64,000 nt of DNA from Ulvibacterium sp965228935. Lineage in GTDB: Bacteria > Bacteroidota > Bacteroidia > Flavobacteriales > Flavobacteriaceae. The position numbers and the translations under genes were made by a program. Below, piece by piece: positions 16,633-25,846 of the stretch. The notes under the pieces were generated by a model, which searched no databases, was not told the DNA's origin, and saw only the letters and a list, made by a program, of their open reading frames with translations. Location of the stretch: contig NZ_OZ245846.1 of NCBI RefSeq assembly GCF_965228935.1, positions 496,001-560,000 of the forward strand, given 5' to 3'. Each line of letters opens with the position of its first letter. The stretch's first letter is position 1.

Positions 16633-17862
16633 ATGAGTGTCGGTAAAGGTATTTCCCGAAGGTGCAAAAGATGGATCGTGTGCTGTACATTACTATTGTT
16701 CCCATTTCTGGTTCCGAATGGATTCCCTTTAATGGCACAAGTGCACAAGACGGATGGTGGGATAAAGAAGTCACTGAAATTTGAAAAGCAAAAAATAGCC
16801 TCGGAAAGTTTTGAATCGGTCGGCGTTTTCGATGTGAACAACGACAAAATCCCTGACCTGGTATCCGGTTCCTATTGGTATGAAGGGCCTGCCTATCTGA
16901 ACCGTCATTTTATTGGGGATTTTAAGCGTTATGGCGAATATTACGATGATTTCTCTACCCTACCGCTTGACGTAAACGGCGATGGTCACATGGATTACAT
17001 CACTGGGGGATGGTTCGGAAAACGTCTCGTATGGAGGGAAAATCCTGGAAATGAAGGTGAATGGGCGGAACACCTCATTGCAGAGGCTGGTAATATAGAA
17101 GCCCCACGGTCATGGGATATCGATGGGGACGGCATTCCGGAAATTGTGCCCAATACACCCAATGACCCTTTGATGATGTATCGGTTAGCAACCGATTCCG
17201 AGGGAAATCGCACTGGAAAGTTTAGGCCATACAAGGTCATGGGAAAACATGGTCATGGACTAGGTTTTGGCGATATAAACGGTGATGGGAGAGGCGATTT
17301 CGTTGTGGGCAAAGGTTGGGTGGAATCCCCCAAAAATCCATTTGGCGGGGATTGGACCTTTCATCCCGACTTTGAACTCGGTACCGCAAGTGTGCCTATT
17401 TTAGTTGTAGATGTTAACGAAGATGGCCATAACGACCTTATCGTAGGCCAAGGACATGGTTATGGATTACACTGGTACGAACAAAGAAGACCGGAGGGCG
17501 GGAAATCATCAGAATGGATAAAACATCCCATTGACCTGAATAACTCACAATTCCATACCATGATATGGACCGATCTCGACAATGATGGTGACAAGGAACT
17601 AATTACAGGAAAACGCTATCGCGCCCACAATGGCAAAGACCCTGGCAGCAATGACCCCTATGGAATTTATTACTACACCTTTAATGGGAAAAGTTTTGAC
17701 AAACAGATTATCGATTATGGGGTTTTTGGCGAAGGCAAAGGAACGGGAATCCATTTTTGCGTGACCGATTTATCAGGTAATGGAAACAAGGATATTATTG
17801 TGGCCGGTAAGGACGGGCTATTTATCTTTTATAACAAAGGACATGAACAAGAAAGTGATTAA
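16633..17862 (+). CDS. Secreted VCBS/FG-GAP repeat protein
   Basis: 409 aa with an N-terminal signal peptide (hydrophobic core near residues 14-35, cleavage probably after MAQ). At least seven Ca-binding-like repeats of the form DxNxDGxxD are visible (DVNNDKIPDL, DVNGDGHMDYI, DIDGDGIPEIV, DINGDGRGDFV, DVNEDGHNDLI, DLDNDGDKEL, DLSGNGNKDI), as expected for a seven-bladed beta-propeller. The family binds ligands or carbohydrates, and some members are lyases. It overlaps the DUF1080 gene by 20 bases and follows trehalase, so a role in saccharide binding or processing is likely but unproven. Confidence 0.85.
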   Translation: MSVGKGISRRCKRWIVCCTLLLFPFLVPNGFPLMAQVHKTDGGIKKSLKFEKQKIASESFESVGVFDVNNDKIPDLVSGSYWYEGPAYLNRHFIGDFKRYGEYYDDFSTLPLDVNGDGHMDYITGGWFGKRLVWRENPGNEGEWAEHLIAEAGNIEAPRSWDIDGDGIPEIVPNTPNDPLMMYRLATDSEGNRTGKFRPYKVMGKHGHGLGFGDINGDGRGDFVVGKGWVESPKNPFGGDWTFHPDFELGTASVPILVVDVNEDGHNDLIVGQGHGYGLHWYEQRRPEGGKSSEWIKHPIDLNNSQFHTMIWTDLDNDGDKELITGKRYRAHNGKDPGSNDPYGIYYYTFNGKSFDKQIIDYGVFGEGKGTGIHFCVTDLSGNGNKDIIVAGKDGLFIFYNKGHEQESD

Positions 17863-18655
17863 AGGTTTACTATTAAGCATTGTATTGGGGATAGGGATTC
17901 TGTTAAGCATCCAATCCTGCCGTGAGCAACCCAAGGAAAAAAGTAATGAAGTGCCAGAAGATAATACCATACAAGATGATGGCTTTGTTTCCCTATTTGA
18001 TGGGAAATCCTTAAACCATTGGGAGGGCGATACTACCTATTGGCGCGTAGAAAATACCCATTTGGTCGGGGAAATCACCCCAGAAACACTTTTAAAATCG
18101 AATACATTCCTTATTTGGAAAGGTGGTGAACTTAAGGATTTTGAGTTTAAAACAGAGTTTAGGATTTCTGAAAATGGCAATAGCGGTATTAACTATCGCA
18201 GTGAACTTTTGGATACAATCCCCTTCGCGCTCCGTGGCTATCAAGCGGACATAGATGGAAAAAACAGGTATACCGGACAAAATTACGAGGAACGAAAGCG
18301 GACCACCTTGGCCTATCGGGGAGAGAAAGCTGCCATCACATCACAGAAAGATCCGGATACCCCCGGTTCGTTACGCGCCAATGTGGACAAGAATGCCTGG
18401 CAAAGTAGGGCAGTTTTGGAATCGCTGGGAAATTCGGATTCCCTTAGAACCCAAATAAAAACTGGGGATTGGAACGAATGTCACCTCATCATAAAAGGAA
18501 ATCGGTTACAGCATTTTATCAATGGCATCCTTATGAGCGATGTAATCGACAATGACACCATAAATCGAAAGTTTTCGGGCTTTTTAGGTTTACAGGCCCA
18601 TAGGGGCCCTCCGATGAAAGTGGAATACCGCAATATTCGATTAAAGGAATTATAA
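17843..18655 (+). CDS. DUF1080 (3-keto-disaccharide hydrolase family) lipoprotein
   Basis: 270 aa from the ATG at 17843, which gives a clear lipoprotein signal peptide (MNKKVIKGLLLSIVLGIG, Cys near residue 26). The start overlaps the VCBS gene by 20 bases. DUF1080 (PF06439) features are visible: FVSLFDGKSLNHWEGD, FRISENGNSGINYRS, and a closing jelly-roll stretch FLGLQAHRGPPMKVEYRNI. Members adopt a concanavalin-like fold, and 3-keto-disaccharide hydrolase activity has been reported for the family in Bacteroides. Beside a trehalase this suggests a second, oxidative route for trehalose-like sugars; no dehydrogenase that would make a 3-keto sugar is in the window. Confidence 0.85.
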   Translation: MNKKVIKGLLLSIVLGIGILLSIQSCREQPKEKSNEVPEDNTIQDDGFVSLFDGKSLNHWEGDTTYWRVENTHLVGEITPETLLKSNTFLIWKGGELKDFEFKTEFRISENGNSGINYRSELLDTIPFALRGYQADIDGKNRYTGQNYEERKRTTLAYRGEKAAITSQKDPDTPGSLRANVDKNAWQSRAVLESLGNSDSLRTQIKTGDWNECHLIIKGNRLQHFINGILMSDVIDNDTINRKFSGFLGLQAHRGPPMKVEYRNIRLKEL

Positions 18656-18690
18656 CTCACTTCAAAACCAAGGACATTCAGGTCTATTTC

Positions 18691-20994
18691 CTAAGATGAG
18701 GTCTTTTTGACCTTTACCACTATCGATTTACTAATGGGGGTCTTGCTCTTATCCGCATAGTGGTTATAGGGCACCAAAACATTGGTTTCGGGAAAATAGG
18801 CCGCTAGATTCGTGCGGGGGATGGTGTAAGGAATGACCAAAAAACGATTTGCGGTTCGCTTTACACCATCATAGTCGCTGACCATATCCACAACATCCAT
18901 TTTTTTTAAATTTTGTTCCTCCATGTCCCGTGGATTCATAAAGAGCACCCTTCTTTCATTATACACGCCCCTGTACCTATCATTAAGGCCATAAATGGTG
19001 GTATTGAACTGGTCGTGCGAACGGATGGTCATCAACAAAAACTCATCTTCCCGTAAATTGTGTTCAGGTAGCGAGTTTATGGTAAATCGCGCTTTCTTGT
19101 TGGGAAGCGAGTCGAAATTGAGTTCCCGTACATTGTTGGGCAAATAATATCCAGTACCCTTTGAACGTTCATCCGTATTTTCAAAACCCTTGGCTACCTT
19201 ATCAATATAGGACCGGATCAATCCATAATCCTCTCCCAAGGCTTTCCAGTCCATGGCATGCCCTCCTTTGAAATAGGCATCCGCCATTTCGGCAATAAGT
19301 TCCGGTTCGCTTTTGAGATTTCCCGAGGTAGGTCTGAGCATACCCCGTGACCGGGTTACCCTGCCCATACTATTTTCGACCGTAAAATAACGTTGTTGAT
19401 TCCCCTTCATATCCTTTTCCGATCGACCAAGGGTAGGCAAAATCAAAGCGGTTTTACCCGTGACCAAATGGGTACGGTTCAATTTAGTACTGACCTGTAC
19501 GGTAAGGCTACAATTTTGCAAGGCCTTCGCAGTATATTCGGTATCGGAGGCGGCCATTAAAAAATTACCTCCCAGGCAGATGAACACCTTGCCTTTACCT
19601 TCGTACATCGCTTTTATGGCTCCTACCGTATCCACTCCTTGCTTGTCCGGGGGCGTAAAGCCCAAATGTTTTTTTATACGTTCATTGAGGCCTTTATTCA
19701 CGTAGTGCATAATACCAACGCTTCGATCTCCTTGCACGTTACTATGCCCCCGGACGGGGCACGTTCCGGCATTTGGTTTTCCAATAGCTCCCTTTGCCAA
19801 CAACAGGTTTACATATTCGCAAATGTTTTCCACTCCATTTTTGTGTTGGGTGAGTCCCATGGCCCAGCAAGCGATAATCTTGGATTTGGTCGCCAAAAGC
19901 TTTACTACCTCATCTATTTTGTCCTGATCCACACCGGCTCTGAGGAGCAAATCCTTTTCCTGATATTGCTCCAAATCCTTTAGGAGGTCCTTATAACCAT
20001 CAGTATAGGTAGCTATAAAATCATGATCCAACACCTTTCCGGTCACCTCATCCAATTTGGCCAACCTTTTTAATAGCAACTTTACCAAAGGAATATCCTG
20101 ATTGATTTTTACAGGCAGATGTATGTCCGCTATATCCTCACCATTTCCTGCGAGGCCCTTAAGTGTCTTTGGATTTCTAAAGTTGACCAGACCGGATTCC
20201 TCCAAAGGATTAATACTGATTATCTTTCCACCGTTCTGTTTGCACTTCTCTAAAGCATTGAGCATGCGCGGATGGTTTGTACCTGGATTTTGACCGGCAA
20301 TGATGATGACCTCGGCACCATAAAGATCCTCCAATTTAACCGACCCCTTACCGATGCCCAAGGTTTCGCTCAAGGCTACACCACTGCTTTCATGGCACAT
20401 ATTGGAACAATCCGGCATATTATTGGTGCCCAAGGCCCGGGCAAACATCCCATATAGAAAAGCTGCCTCGTTGCTAGATCGTCCTGAAGTATAAAAAATG
20501 GCGTCATCCGGTGAATCCAGTCGATGCAATTCCTCTGCAATTAACGCATAGGCATCTTCCCATGTTATGGGTTCGTAGTGAACACTTTCGGGTCTAAGTA
20601 CCAAAGGTTCCGTAAGTCTACCAAACTTGTTCAGTTCATAGTCCGTCAATTGGGAGAGTTCCTCCACCGAGTGTTCCTTAAAAAACTCCGCATTAATTTG
20701 ATGGGTAGTGGCCTCATCGGCCAAGGCTTTGGCCCCATTTTCGCAATATTCGCCTATTCTGGAAGGTTCCTCGGGATCGGGCCATGCACAACTGGGACAG
20801 TCAAAACCCTCCTTTTGATTCATGCGCAATAGGGCCCGCATGGAACGTGTAATACCCATCTCCTTAAAACTGTGCTGCATCGCAACCTGAATGCCCAAAG
20901 GCCCGGCTGCATAGCGGGCGGGTTCCCGTAGCCGGATTCCCGTAAATTCTTCCAATCCCCTCACGGAGACGTTCCTATGAAATTCTTCTTGCAT
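18691..20994 (-). CDS. FdhF/YdeP family molybdopterin oxidoreductase
   Basis: 767 aa molybdenum enzyme related to formate dehydrogenase H and E. coli YdeP. The N-terminus has the family motif DCPSCAWPDP (Cys66, Cys69), then the catalytic domain (YEPITWEDAYALIAEEL; FYTSGRSSNEAAF; IIAGQNPGTNHPRML) and the C-terminal molybdopterin-binding barrel (LMTIRSHDQFNTTIYG). YdeP-type proteins have no proven substrate; one report ties E. coli YdeP to acid resistance. No FDH partner subunits or fdhD are adjacent, so it probably stands alone. It is convergent with the DUF1080 gene, 35 bases away. Confidence 0.88.
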   Translation of the reverse strand: MQEEFHRNVSVRGLEEFTGIRLREPARYAAGPLGIQVAMQHSFKEMGITRSMRALLRMNQKEGFDCPSCAWPDPEEPSRIGEYCENGAKALADEATTHQINAEFFKEHSVEELSQLTDYELNKFGRLTEPLVLRPESVHYEPITWEDAYALIAEELHRLDSPDDAIFYTSGRSSNEAAFLYGMFARALGTNNMPDCSNMCHESSGVALSETLGIGKGSVKLEDLYGAEVIIIAGQNPGTNHPRMLNALEKCKQNGGKIISINPLEESGLVNFRNPKTLKGLAGNGEDIADIHLPVKINQDIPLVKLLLKRLAKLDEVTGKVLDHDFIATYTDGYKDLLKDLEQYQEKDLLLRAGVDQDKIDEVVKLLATKSKIIACWAMGLTQHKNGVENICEYVNLLLAKGAIGKPNAGTCPVRGHSNVQGDRSVGIMHYVNKGLNERIKKHLGFTPPDKQGVDTVGAIKAMYEGKGKVFICLGGNFLMAASDTEYTAKALQNCSLTVQVSTKLNRTHLVTGKTALILPTLGRSEKDMKGNQQRYFTVENSMGRVTRSRGMLRPTSGNLKSEPELIAEMADAYFKGGHAMDWKALGEDYGLIRSYIDKVAKGFENTDERSKGTGYYLPNNVRELNFDSLPNKKARFTINSLPEHNLREDEFLLMTIRSHDQFNTTIYGLNDRYRGVYNERRVLFMNPRDMEEQNLKKMDVVDMVSDYDGVKRTANRFLVIPYTIPRTNLAAYFPETNVLVPYNHYADKSKTPISKSIVVKVKKTSS

Positions 20995-21044
20995 GCCTAA
21001 ATTTAGAACTTATTTTGGGAGCATTCAACAATAAAACCACAAGG

Positions 21045-24000
21045 CTATTCCCTTTCGTCATGTGTGCTGGTTTCTTTATCTGAAATTCCGATGTTCTTAT
21101 ATTGCGCCCTAGTTTCAAACACCCTTGTGCTGGTTTTCATATCGGCGTACCGTGGATCCTGGATATAGTCCTGTTTCTGCATTTTGATGACTTCGATACT
21201 TAAAAATCCAAACTCACTGACCACCTTTCCGTAGAAGCGATAAATCCCCTTGCCCCTAAAACGGTATTTGGCCGCTACGGGAGGAAAAAGCACCGTATCG
21301 AAAACCTTTCCATATTGATCTAGAAGTGTTGCAAAATGCATACGTTTTCCGGAATGTGTATTTGTGTTCTTTACCGTCTCCAAATAGCCGTAAATATCAA
21401 TATGCCTGTTCAGGTAACGTTCCAAATCGCCTTGGCCATTTGAGTTCTTGGGAGGTTCCTTAAGCAGTTCAAAGGGGCTACACAAACAAAAGCCCAATAA
21501 TTCCCACTGTTCAAAAGCGGTTTCCAAAAAAGTGGTGTCCAATTGGGGAATCCGAAAATTTTGCCTTGCGGGCGGAAACAATTTTGGGTGATCTACCCTG
21601 GGATTCCTTGAAAGTGTTAAGTAAGCCTTCCAAAGTATTTGATGCTTGTTGATTCCCGTAAACCGAAAAGCATCGATACGTATTAAAATACTCAACTGTT
21701 CCACAGAAATGGTTACCCTATCCAGAAAATCCTCCAATGAGCTGAAAAGGCCATTTGTAATACGTTCCTTTACAATACGTTCCATGACTTGCCGTTCCAA
21801 ATCCCTTAAGTACATCATTCCCAAATAGATATGTTTACCATAAATACAATTTGCTATTTGGCTTTGATTGATACAGGGAGGATGAATCGTAGCCCCCATC
21901 ATCCGGGCCTCATGGACATAAAATTCCGACCGATAAAATCCGCCGCCGTTATTGAGAACGGCCACCATAAATTCCAATGGAAAATAGGCTCTTAGGAACA
22001 AGCTTTGATAGCTCTCTACCGCATAGGACGCCGAATGACCCTTGGCAAAGGCATATCCTGCAAAACTGGCTACCTGGTTCCAAATCTCAAAGATCAAAAC
22101 GTCTTGATATCCTTTTTTTCTACAATTACTGATGAATTTGTGCTTTACTTTTTGAAACTCCTCTCGGGAACGGAACTTCCCGCTCATACCACGACGGAGC
22201 ACATCGGCCTCTCCCAGGTTCAGACCGGCAAAATGGTGGGCTACCTTTATTACATCTTCTTGATATACCATTACCCCATAGGTGTCCGGCATAATATCCA
22301 ACATCACCGGGTGCGCTTTTTCCTGGGCTCTCCCCTCATGGCGATGGCGTAAAATATATTCGCGCATCATACCGCTTTTTGCTACGCCCGGACGAATAAT
22401 GGAACTTGCGGCAACCAAACCCAAATAATTATCCACCTCCAGTTTTTTGAGCAGCATACGCATGGCCGGTGATTCTACATAAAAACAGCCCATACACTGC
22501 GCAGTCTTGATCAAATTATTGATGACGGGATCCTTAAAAAAGGCCTTTACATCATGAATATCAAAATTGGCTTTTTCCGGTTGGTTTTGGGCCACAATGG
22601 CCAAAGTGTCCTTTATCTTTCCCAACCCGCGTTGTGCCAGAATATCGAATTTATAAAGTCCTACGTCCTCGGCGATGACCATATCAAATTGGGTTACGGC
22701 AAATCCCTTGGGAGGTAAAAAAGTGGCGGAAAAATAATCCAAGGGCCGTTCGCTTATCAAAAGACCACTGGCATGAACGCTCAAATAATTGGGCATGCCC
22801 TGGATCAATTCACCATATTTAAGAACAAGTCTAGAAGCACTGTCCAATTGGGAAAGGGAGTAATGGCCTTCGCTCAAGATGTCGATTTCTTCCTTTGGAA
22901 GTCCAAAGACCTTTCCCAGCTCCCGAACGACCCCCTTTCGCTTAAAGGTGACATAGGTACCAACGAGTGCCACATGGTCAAAACGGTCAAAAATGTATTG
23001 GGTCATTTCCTCCCTATCACGCCAGGAGAAATCAATATCAAAATCCGGTGGATTGGCACGGTACAGATTGATGAACCGTTCAAAATAGAGATCCAGATTC
23101 ATGGGATCTACATCGGTTATCCGCAAGAGATAGGCGACTATGCTGTTTGCCCCGCTACCTCGCCCTACATAATAAAACCCTCTTTCCCTGGCATGGGAAA
23201 CAATGTTCCAATTGATCAAAAAATAGGACACAAACCCCATTTTTTTGATAACCTCCAATTCTTTTTTCAATCGCTCCCTTACGGACTTGTCCATTTTAGG
23301 ATATCTGTAGGGCAATCCCTCATCGCACAGCTTTTCGATTAGGCGTTCGTCCTCTTCTATACTATTGGTAAAGGCCCTTAAATTTTGTGGTTTCCGACTT
23401 TTTGAAAAATCGAAACGAATGCTGCACGCTTTCAAAAGACGTTCCGTATTCTCAAGGACATGGGTATACTCCGAAAATGCTTTGGCCAAATTCCGTATGG
23501 GAAACATCCTTTCATCGGCATCGGCCACCTCTGTTTCCGGAAGTTTACTCAAGAGCACATTGTTGTCAATGGCACGTAACAATCGATGCGCATTGAAATC
23601 GCGTTTATTTCGAAACGTAACCGGTTGTTGTACCACCAACTTATCCCTAAGCTTTGACAATCTGGAAAAGGGCAACCGTCTAAGTGTCTTGATGGAGATG
23701 CCTATAAATTCATTTTCCAAAAATTCGTGTTGTTCGTTAAGCAAGACGGTTTCGAAAGGATACACAACAAACGCGTTTTTAAATACAGGGGCATGTTGCG
23801 GAATTTCTAAGTCGTTTTGCAAATGATGCGACAAAAAAGCATTTAACTCTTGATATCCTGCATTGTTTTTGGCAATGCCCAAAAAACAGGGATCCACCCC
23901 GTTCCTAAAATCGATTCCCAAAATGGGACGTACATCATACTCCGGGGCCTTTCGAACAAAATTCAGGCATGCCGAGGTAGTATTGATATCAGTAAGCACC

Positions 24001-24098
24001 AATTGTTTTATATGATTTTGCTGCGCTAATTGCAAGAGGTCCAGTTCGGAAAAAGTTCCGAAGCGCATGCTGTAATATGTGTGGCAGTTGAGGTACAT
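21045..24098 (-). CDS. Second DNA polymerase III alpha homologue, probably error-prone (DnaE2-like)
   Basis: 1017 aa C-family polymerase, shorter than dnaE and without the exonuclease domain. The PHP domain begins MYLNCHTYYSMRFGT but its second motif reads LTDINTT instead of the TDH of active PHP sites, so metal binding there is probably lost. Palm motif PPDFDIDFSWRDREEM and the GxGSxANS loop (GRGSGANSIVAYLL) are present, as is a C-terminal OB fold. In Bacteroidota such genes sit next to dinB and are thought to serve translesion synthesis. Here dinB is upstream on the same strand, with a broken four-helix-bundle gene between them. Confidence 0.88.
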   Translation of the reverse strand: MYLNCHTYYSMRFGTFSELDLLQLAQQNHIKQLVLTDINTTSACLNFVRKAPEYDVRPILGIDFRNGVDPCFLGIAKNNAGYQELNAFLSHHLQNDLEIPQHAPVFKNAFVVYPFETVLLNEQHEFLENEFIGISIKTLRRLPFSRLSKLRDKLVVQQPVTFRNKRDFNAHRLLRAIDNNVLLSKLPETEVADADERMFPIRNLAKAFSEYTHVLENTERLLKACSIRFDFSKSRKPQNLRAFTNSIEEDERLIEKLCDEGLPYRYPKMDKSVRERLKKELEVIKKMGFVSYFLINWNIVSHARERGFYYVGRGSGANSIVAYLLRITDVDPMNLDLYFERFINLYRANPPDFDIDFSWRDREEMTQYIFDRFDHVALVGTYVTFKRKGVVRELGKVFGLPKEEIDILSEGHYSLSQLDSASRLVLKYGELIQGMPNYLSVHASGLLISERPLDYFSATFLPPKGFAVTQFDMVIAEDVGLYKFDILAQRGLGKIKDTLAIVAQNQPEKANFDIHDVKAFFKDPVINNLIKTAQCMGCFYVESPAMRMLLKKLEVDNYLGLVAASSIIRPGVAKSGMMREYILRHRHEGRAQEKAHPVMLDIMPDTYGVMVYQEDVIKVAHHFAGLNLGEADVLRRGMSGKFRSREEFQKVKHKFISNCRKKGYQDVLIFEIWNQVASFAGYAFAKGHSASYAVESYQSLFLRAYFPLEFMVAVLNNGGGFYRSEFYVHEARMMGATIHPPCINQSQIANCIYGKHIYLGMMYLRDLERQVMERIVKERITNGLFSSLEDFLDRVTISVEQLSILIRIDAFRFTGINKHQILWKAYLTLSRNPRVDHPKLFPPARQNFRIPQLDTTFLETAFEQWELLGFCLCSPFELLKEPPKNSNGQGDLERYLNRHIDIYGYLETVKNTNTHSGKRMHFATLLDQYGKVFDTVLFPPVAAKYRFRGKGIYRFYGKVVSEFGFLSIEVIKMQKQDYIQDPRYADMKTSTRVFETRAQYKNIGISDKETSTHDERE

Positions 24099-24163
24099 GG
24101 GAGGAAATCACAAATTCCAAATCTCAAGCTATTGCATCGACTGGGGATCCCAAAGGAACCTTA

Positions 24164-24515
24164 TTAAGATTTGTTGATAATGGCCGAAAGTATTTTCTTT
24201 ATTTCCAAAGCTTCATCTTTTAATTCGTTGATTTTTTTTTCGATGCGAATCATTCATATCCCACAAAAGCCTGAGCCAGTAACTGCTTTCCTTGGCTCCC
24301 TTTCTTGCAATCTTCATCCGCATTAGAAAGTCCTTATCCCCCAATTTTTCATTGGCTTCAATATAGTTCGCCCCGATCGATCCTGAAGAACGAACCAATT
24401 GCTTCCCATCCTCAATATTGTTAATAGTTTTGGAAAAATCCCTGACAAGCAATCTACAGTCCCGGGCAAATACATAGGTACGCTCTTCTAAATCATAAAT
24501 CCTGTACTTTTTCAT
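24164..24515 (-). pseudogene. Four-helix bundle (S23 / rRNA intervening-sequence type) protein, frameshifted
   Basis: From the ATG at 24515 the frame encodes MKKYRIYDLEERTYVFARD..., the typical start of TIGR02436-type four-helix-bundle proteins, including SSGSIGANYIEANE and KESSYWLRLL. In that frame translation stops at 24213 after an atypical basic tail. A run of nine A bases (minus strand; 24232-24240) precedes it, and a one-base shift there restores a proper fourth helix (ELKDEALEIKKILSAIINKS) ending at 24164. So the gene is frameshifted, or the homopolymer is a slippage or sequencing artefact. These proteins are known from 23S rRNA intervening sequences and from free-standing genes; their function is unclear. 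Confidence 0.75.
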
Positions 24516-24556
24516 GGTTTTGGAATTTGAGATTTGTAGTTTGATTTTTCCATCCT

Positions 24557-25771
24557 TCATTGTTTTCTATGCGCCAGTACAATCGGTGGTTGCCCATTAA
24601 AAGGATTGTGCATTCTACCAATAGTTTTGGCTCCCATGGCCGAGGCCCGAAAAACACAGCGGTCGCCAAACCGATTCCGAACATGATCCATGGCCTGGTA
24701 CAGGTTCAAAGCTTCTTCGGTATCCTCGAACAGGTTTATCTGATAATTGCCCGAGACCAGATGACTGAAACGGATACCGATCAAGCGTACCAACATTCTT
24801 TTGCTATACAGCATACGAAACAGCTCCAAAATTTTTGGAATCAATATATGGTCTGCACTGGTATATGGAATCCGCATCTGCTTGGAATAGGTGTTAAAAT
24901 CGGAATAGCGTATCTTAACGGTAATACATGCCGTAAGTTTATTGCCCCGGCGCAACTGATAGGCCAAATTCTCCGTCATGGCCATTAAAATTCCTTTAAG
25001 TCTTAGTACATCTATCGTATCCCTGTCAAATGTCCGTTCCGTAGAAATGGATTTTCTATCGCAAAATGGAACCACCGGTGTATTATCCATACCATTGGCC
25101 CGTTTCCAAATTACGGTTCCATTGGCACCAAGTACACGTTGCATAATCTCCACGGGCATCTTTTGTATGGTTTCAATTTGTCGTATGCCCAAATTTCTCA
25201 ACGTCTGATAGGTCTTATCCCCCACCATGGGAATCTTTTTAACGGAAAGTGGGGCCAAGAATGGTTTTTCCAATCCGAAATCAATTTTTAATTGATTATT
25301 GGGCTTGGCCTCATCGGTAGCTACTTTAGACACTACCTTATTGATCGATAGCCCAAAGGATATGGGCAATCCGGTCTCCCTTATTATCCTTTGTCGCAAT
25401 TCCGTGGCATACTTATAACTGCCGAAGAAACGATCCATCCCCGAAAGATCGGCGTAAAACTCGTCGATACTGGATTTCTCAAAAATGGGGACACTCTCCT
25501 TAATAATCTCGGTAACCACATCGGAATGCTTGCTGTAGGTTCCTGCATTTCCTTTAATCACTTTGGCTTCCGGACAAAGCTCCTTGGCCATCTTCATGGG
25601 CATGCCCGAATGTATGCCATAGCCCCGAGTCTCATAACTACAGGCAGCTACTACGCCCCTATCCGTAATACCTCCGACCAATAAGGGTTTGTTTCGAAGC
25701 TCTTTATTGAGCAATCGCTCAACGGATACAAAAAAGGTATCCAAATCCAAGTGGAGAATGGTCTTGTTCAT
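24557..25771 (-). CDS. dinB: DNA polymerase IV (Y family)
   Basis: 404 aa from the ATG at 25771 (MNKTILHLDLDTFFVSVERL); the frame stays open for 14 more codons upstream, but the family always starts near this motif. Catalytic acidic residues lie in HLDLDTFF and in SSIDEFYADLSG. The palm, helix-hairpin-helix (KIPMVGDKTYQTLRNLGI) and little-finger domains are all present. It bypasses damaged bases with low fidelity. The second dnaE downstream suggests a damage-tolerance cassette. A nested TGGAA/TTCCA palindrome at 25800-25823 may be its operator. Confidence 0.93.
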   Translation of the reverse strand: MNKTILHLDLDTFFVSVERLLNKELRNKPLLVGGITDRGVVAACSYETRGYGIHSGMPMKMAKELCPEAKVIKGNAGTYSKHSDVVTEIIKESVPIFEKSSIDEFYADLSGMDRFFGSYKYATELRQRIIRETGLPISFGLSINKVVSKVATDEAKPNNQLKIDFGLEKPFLAPLSVKKIPMVGDKTYQTLRNLGIRQIETIQKMPVEIMQRVLGANGTVIWKRANGMDNTPVVPFCDRKSISTERTFDRDTIDVLRLKGILMAMTENLAYQLRRGNKLTACITVKIRYSDFNTYSKQMRIPYTSADHILIPKILELFRMLYSKRMLVRLIGIRFSHLVSGNYQINLFEDTEEALNLYQAMDHVRNRFGDRCVFRASAMGAKTIGRMHNPFNGQPPIVLAHRKQ

Positions 25772-25799
25772 TACTATCCCAAAAAGGATAGCTAATATA

Positions 25800-25823
25800 T
25801 GGAATATTTCCAAATAAATGGAA
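25800..25823. promoter_or_regulatory. Nested palindrome upstream of dinB, candidate operator
   Basis: Three 5-base half-sites alternate: TGGAA (25800-25804), TTCCA (25808-25812) and TGGAA (25819-25823). They form two overlapping inverted repeats with spacers of 3 and 6 bases, 29 bases before the dinB ATG and 24 bases beyond the stop of the neighbouring TolC gene. The place and symmetry suit a repressor site, but which regulator binds is unknown. Confidence 0.4.
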
Positions 25824-25846
25824 TTTATCCAATATAAATGATACCC

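Noticed and set aside
22773..23342. 189-aa open frame antisense to the second dnaE
   Set aside because: No family likeness; the opposite strand has a well-supported polymerase.
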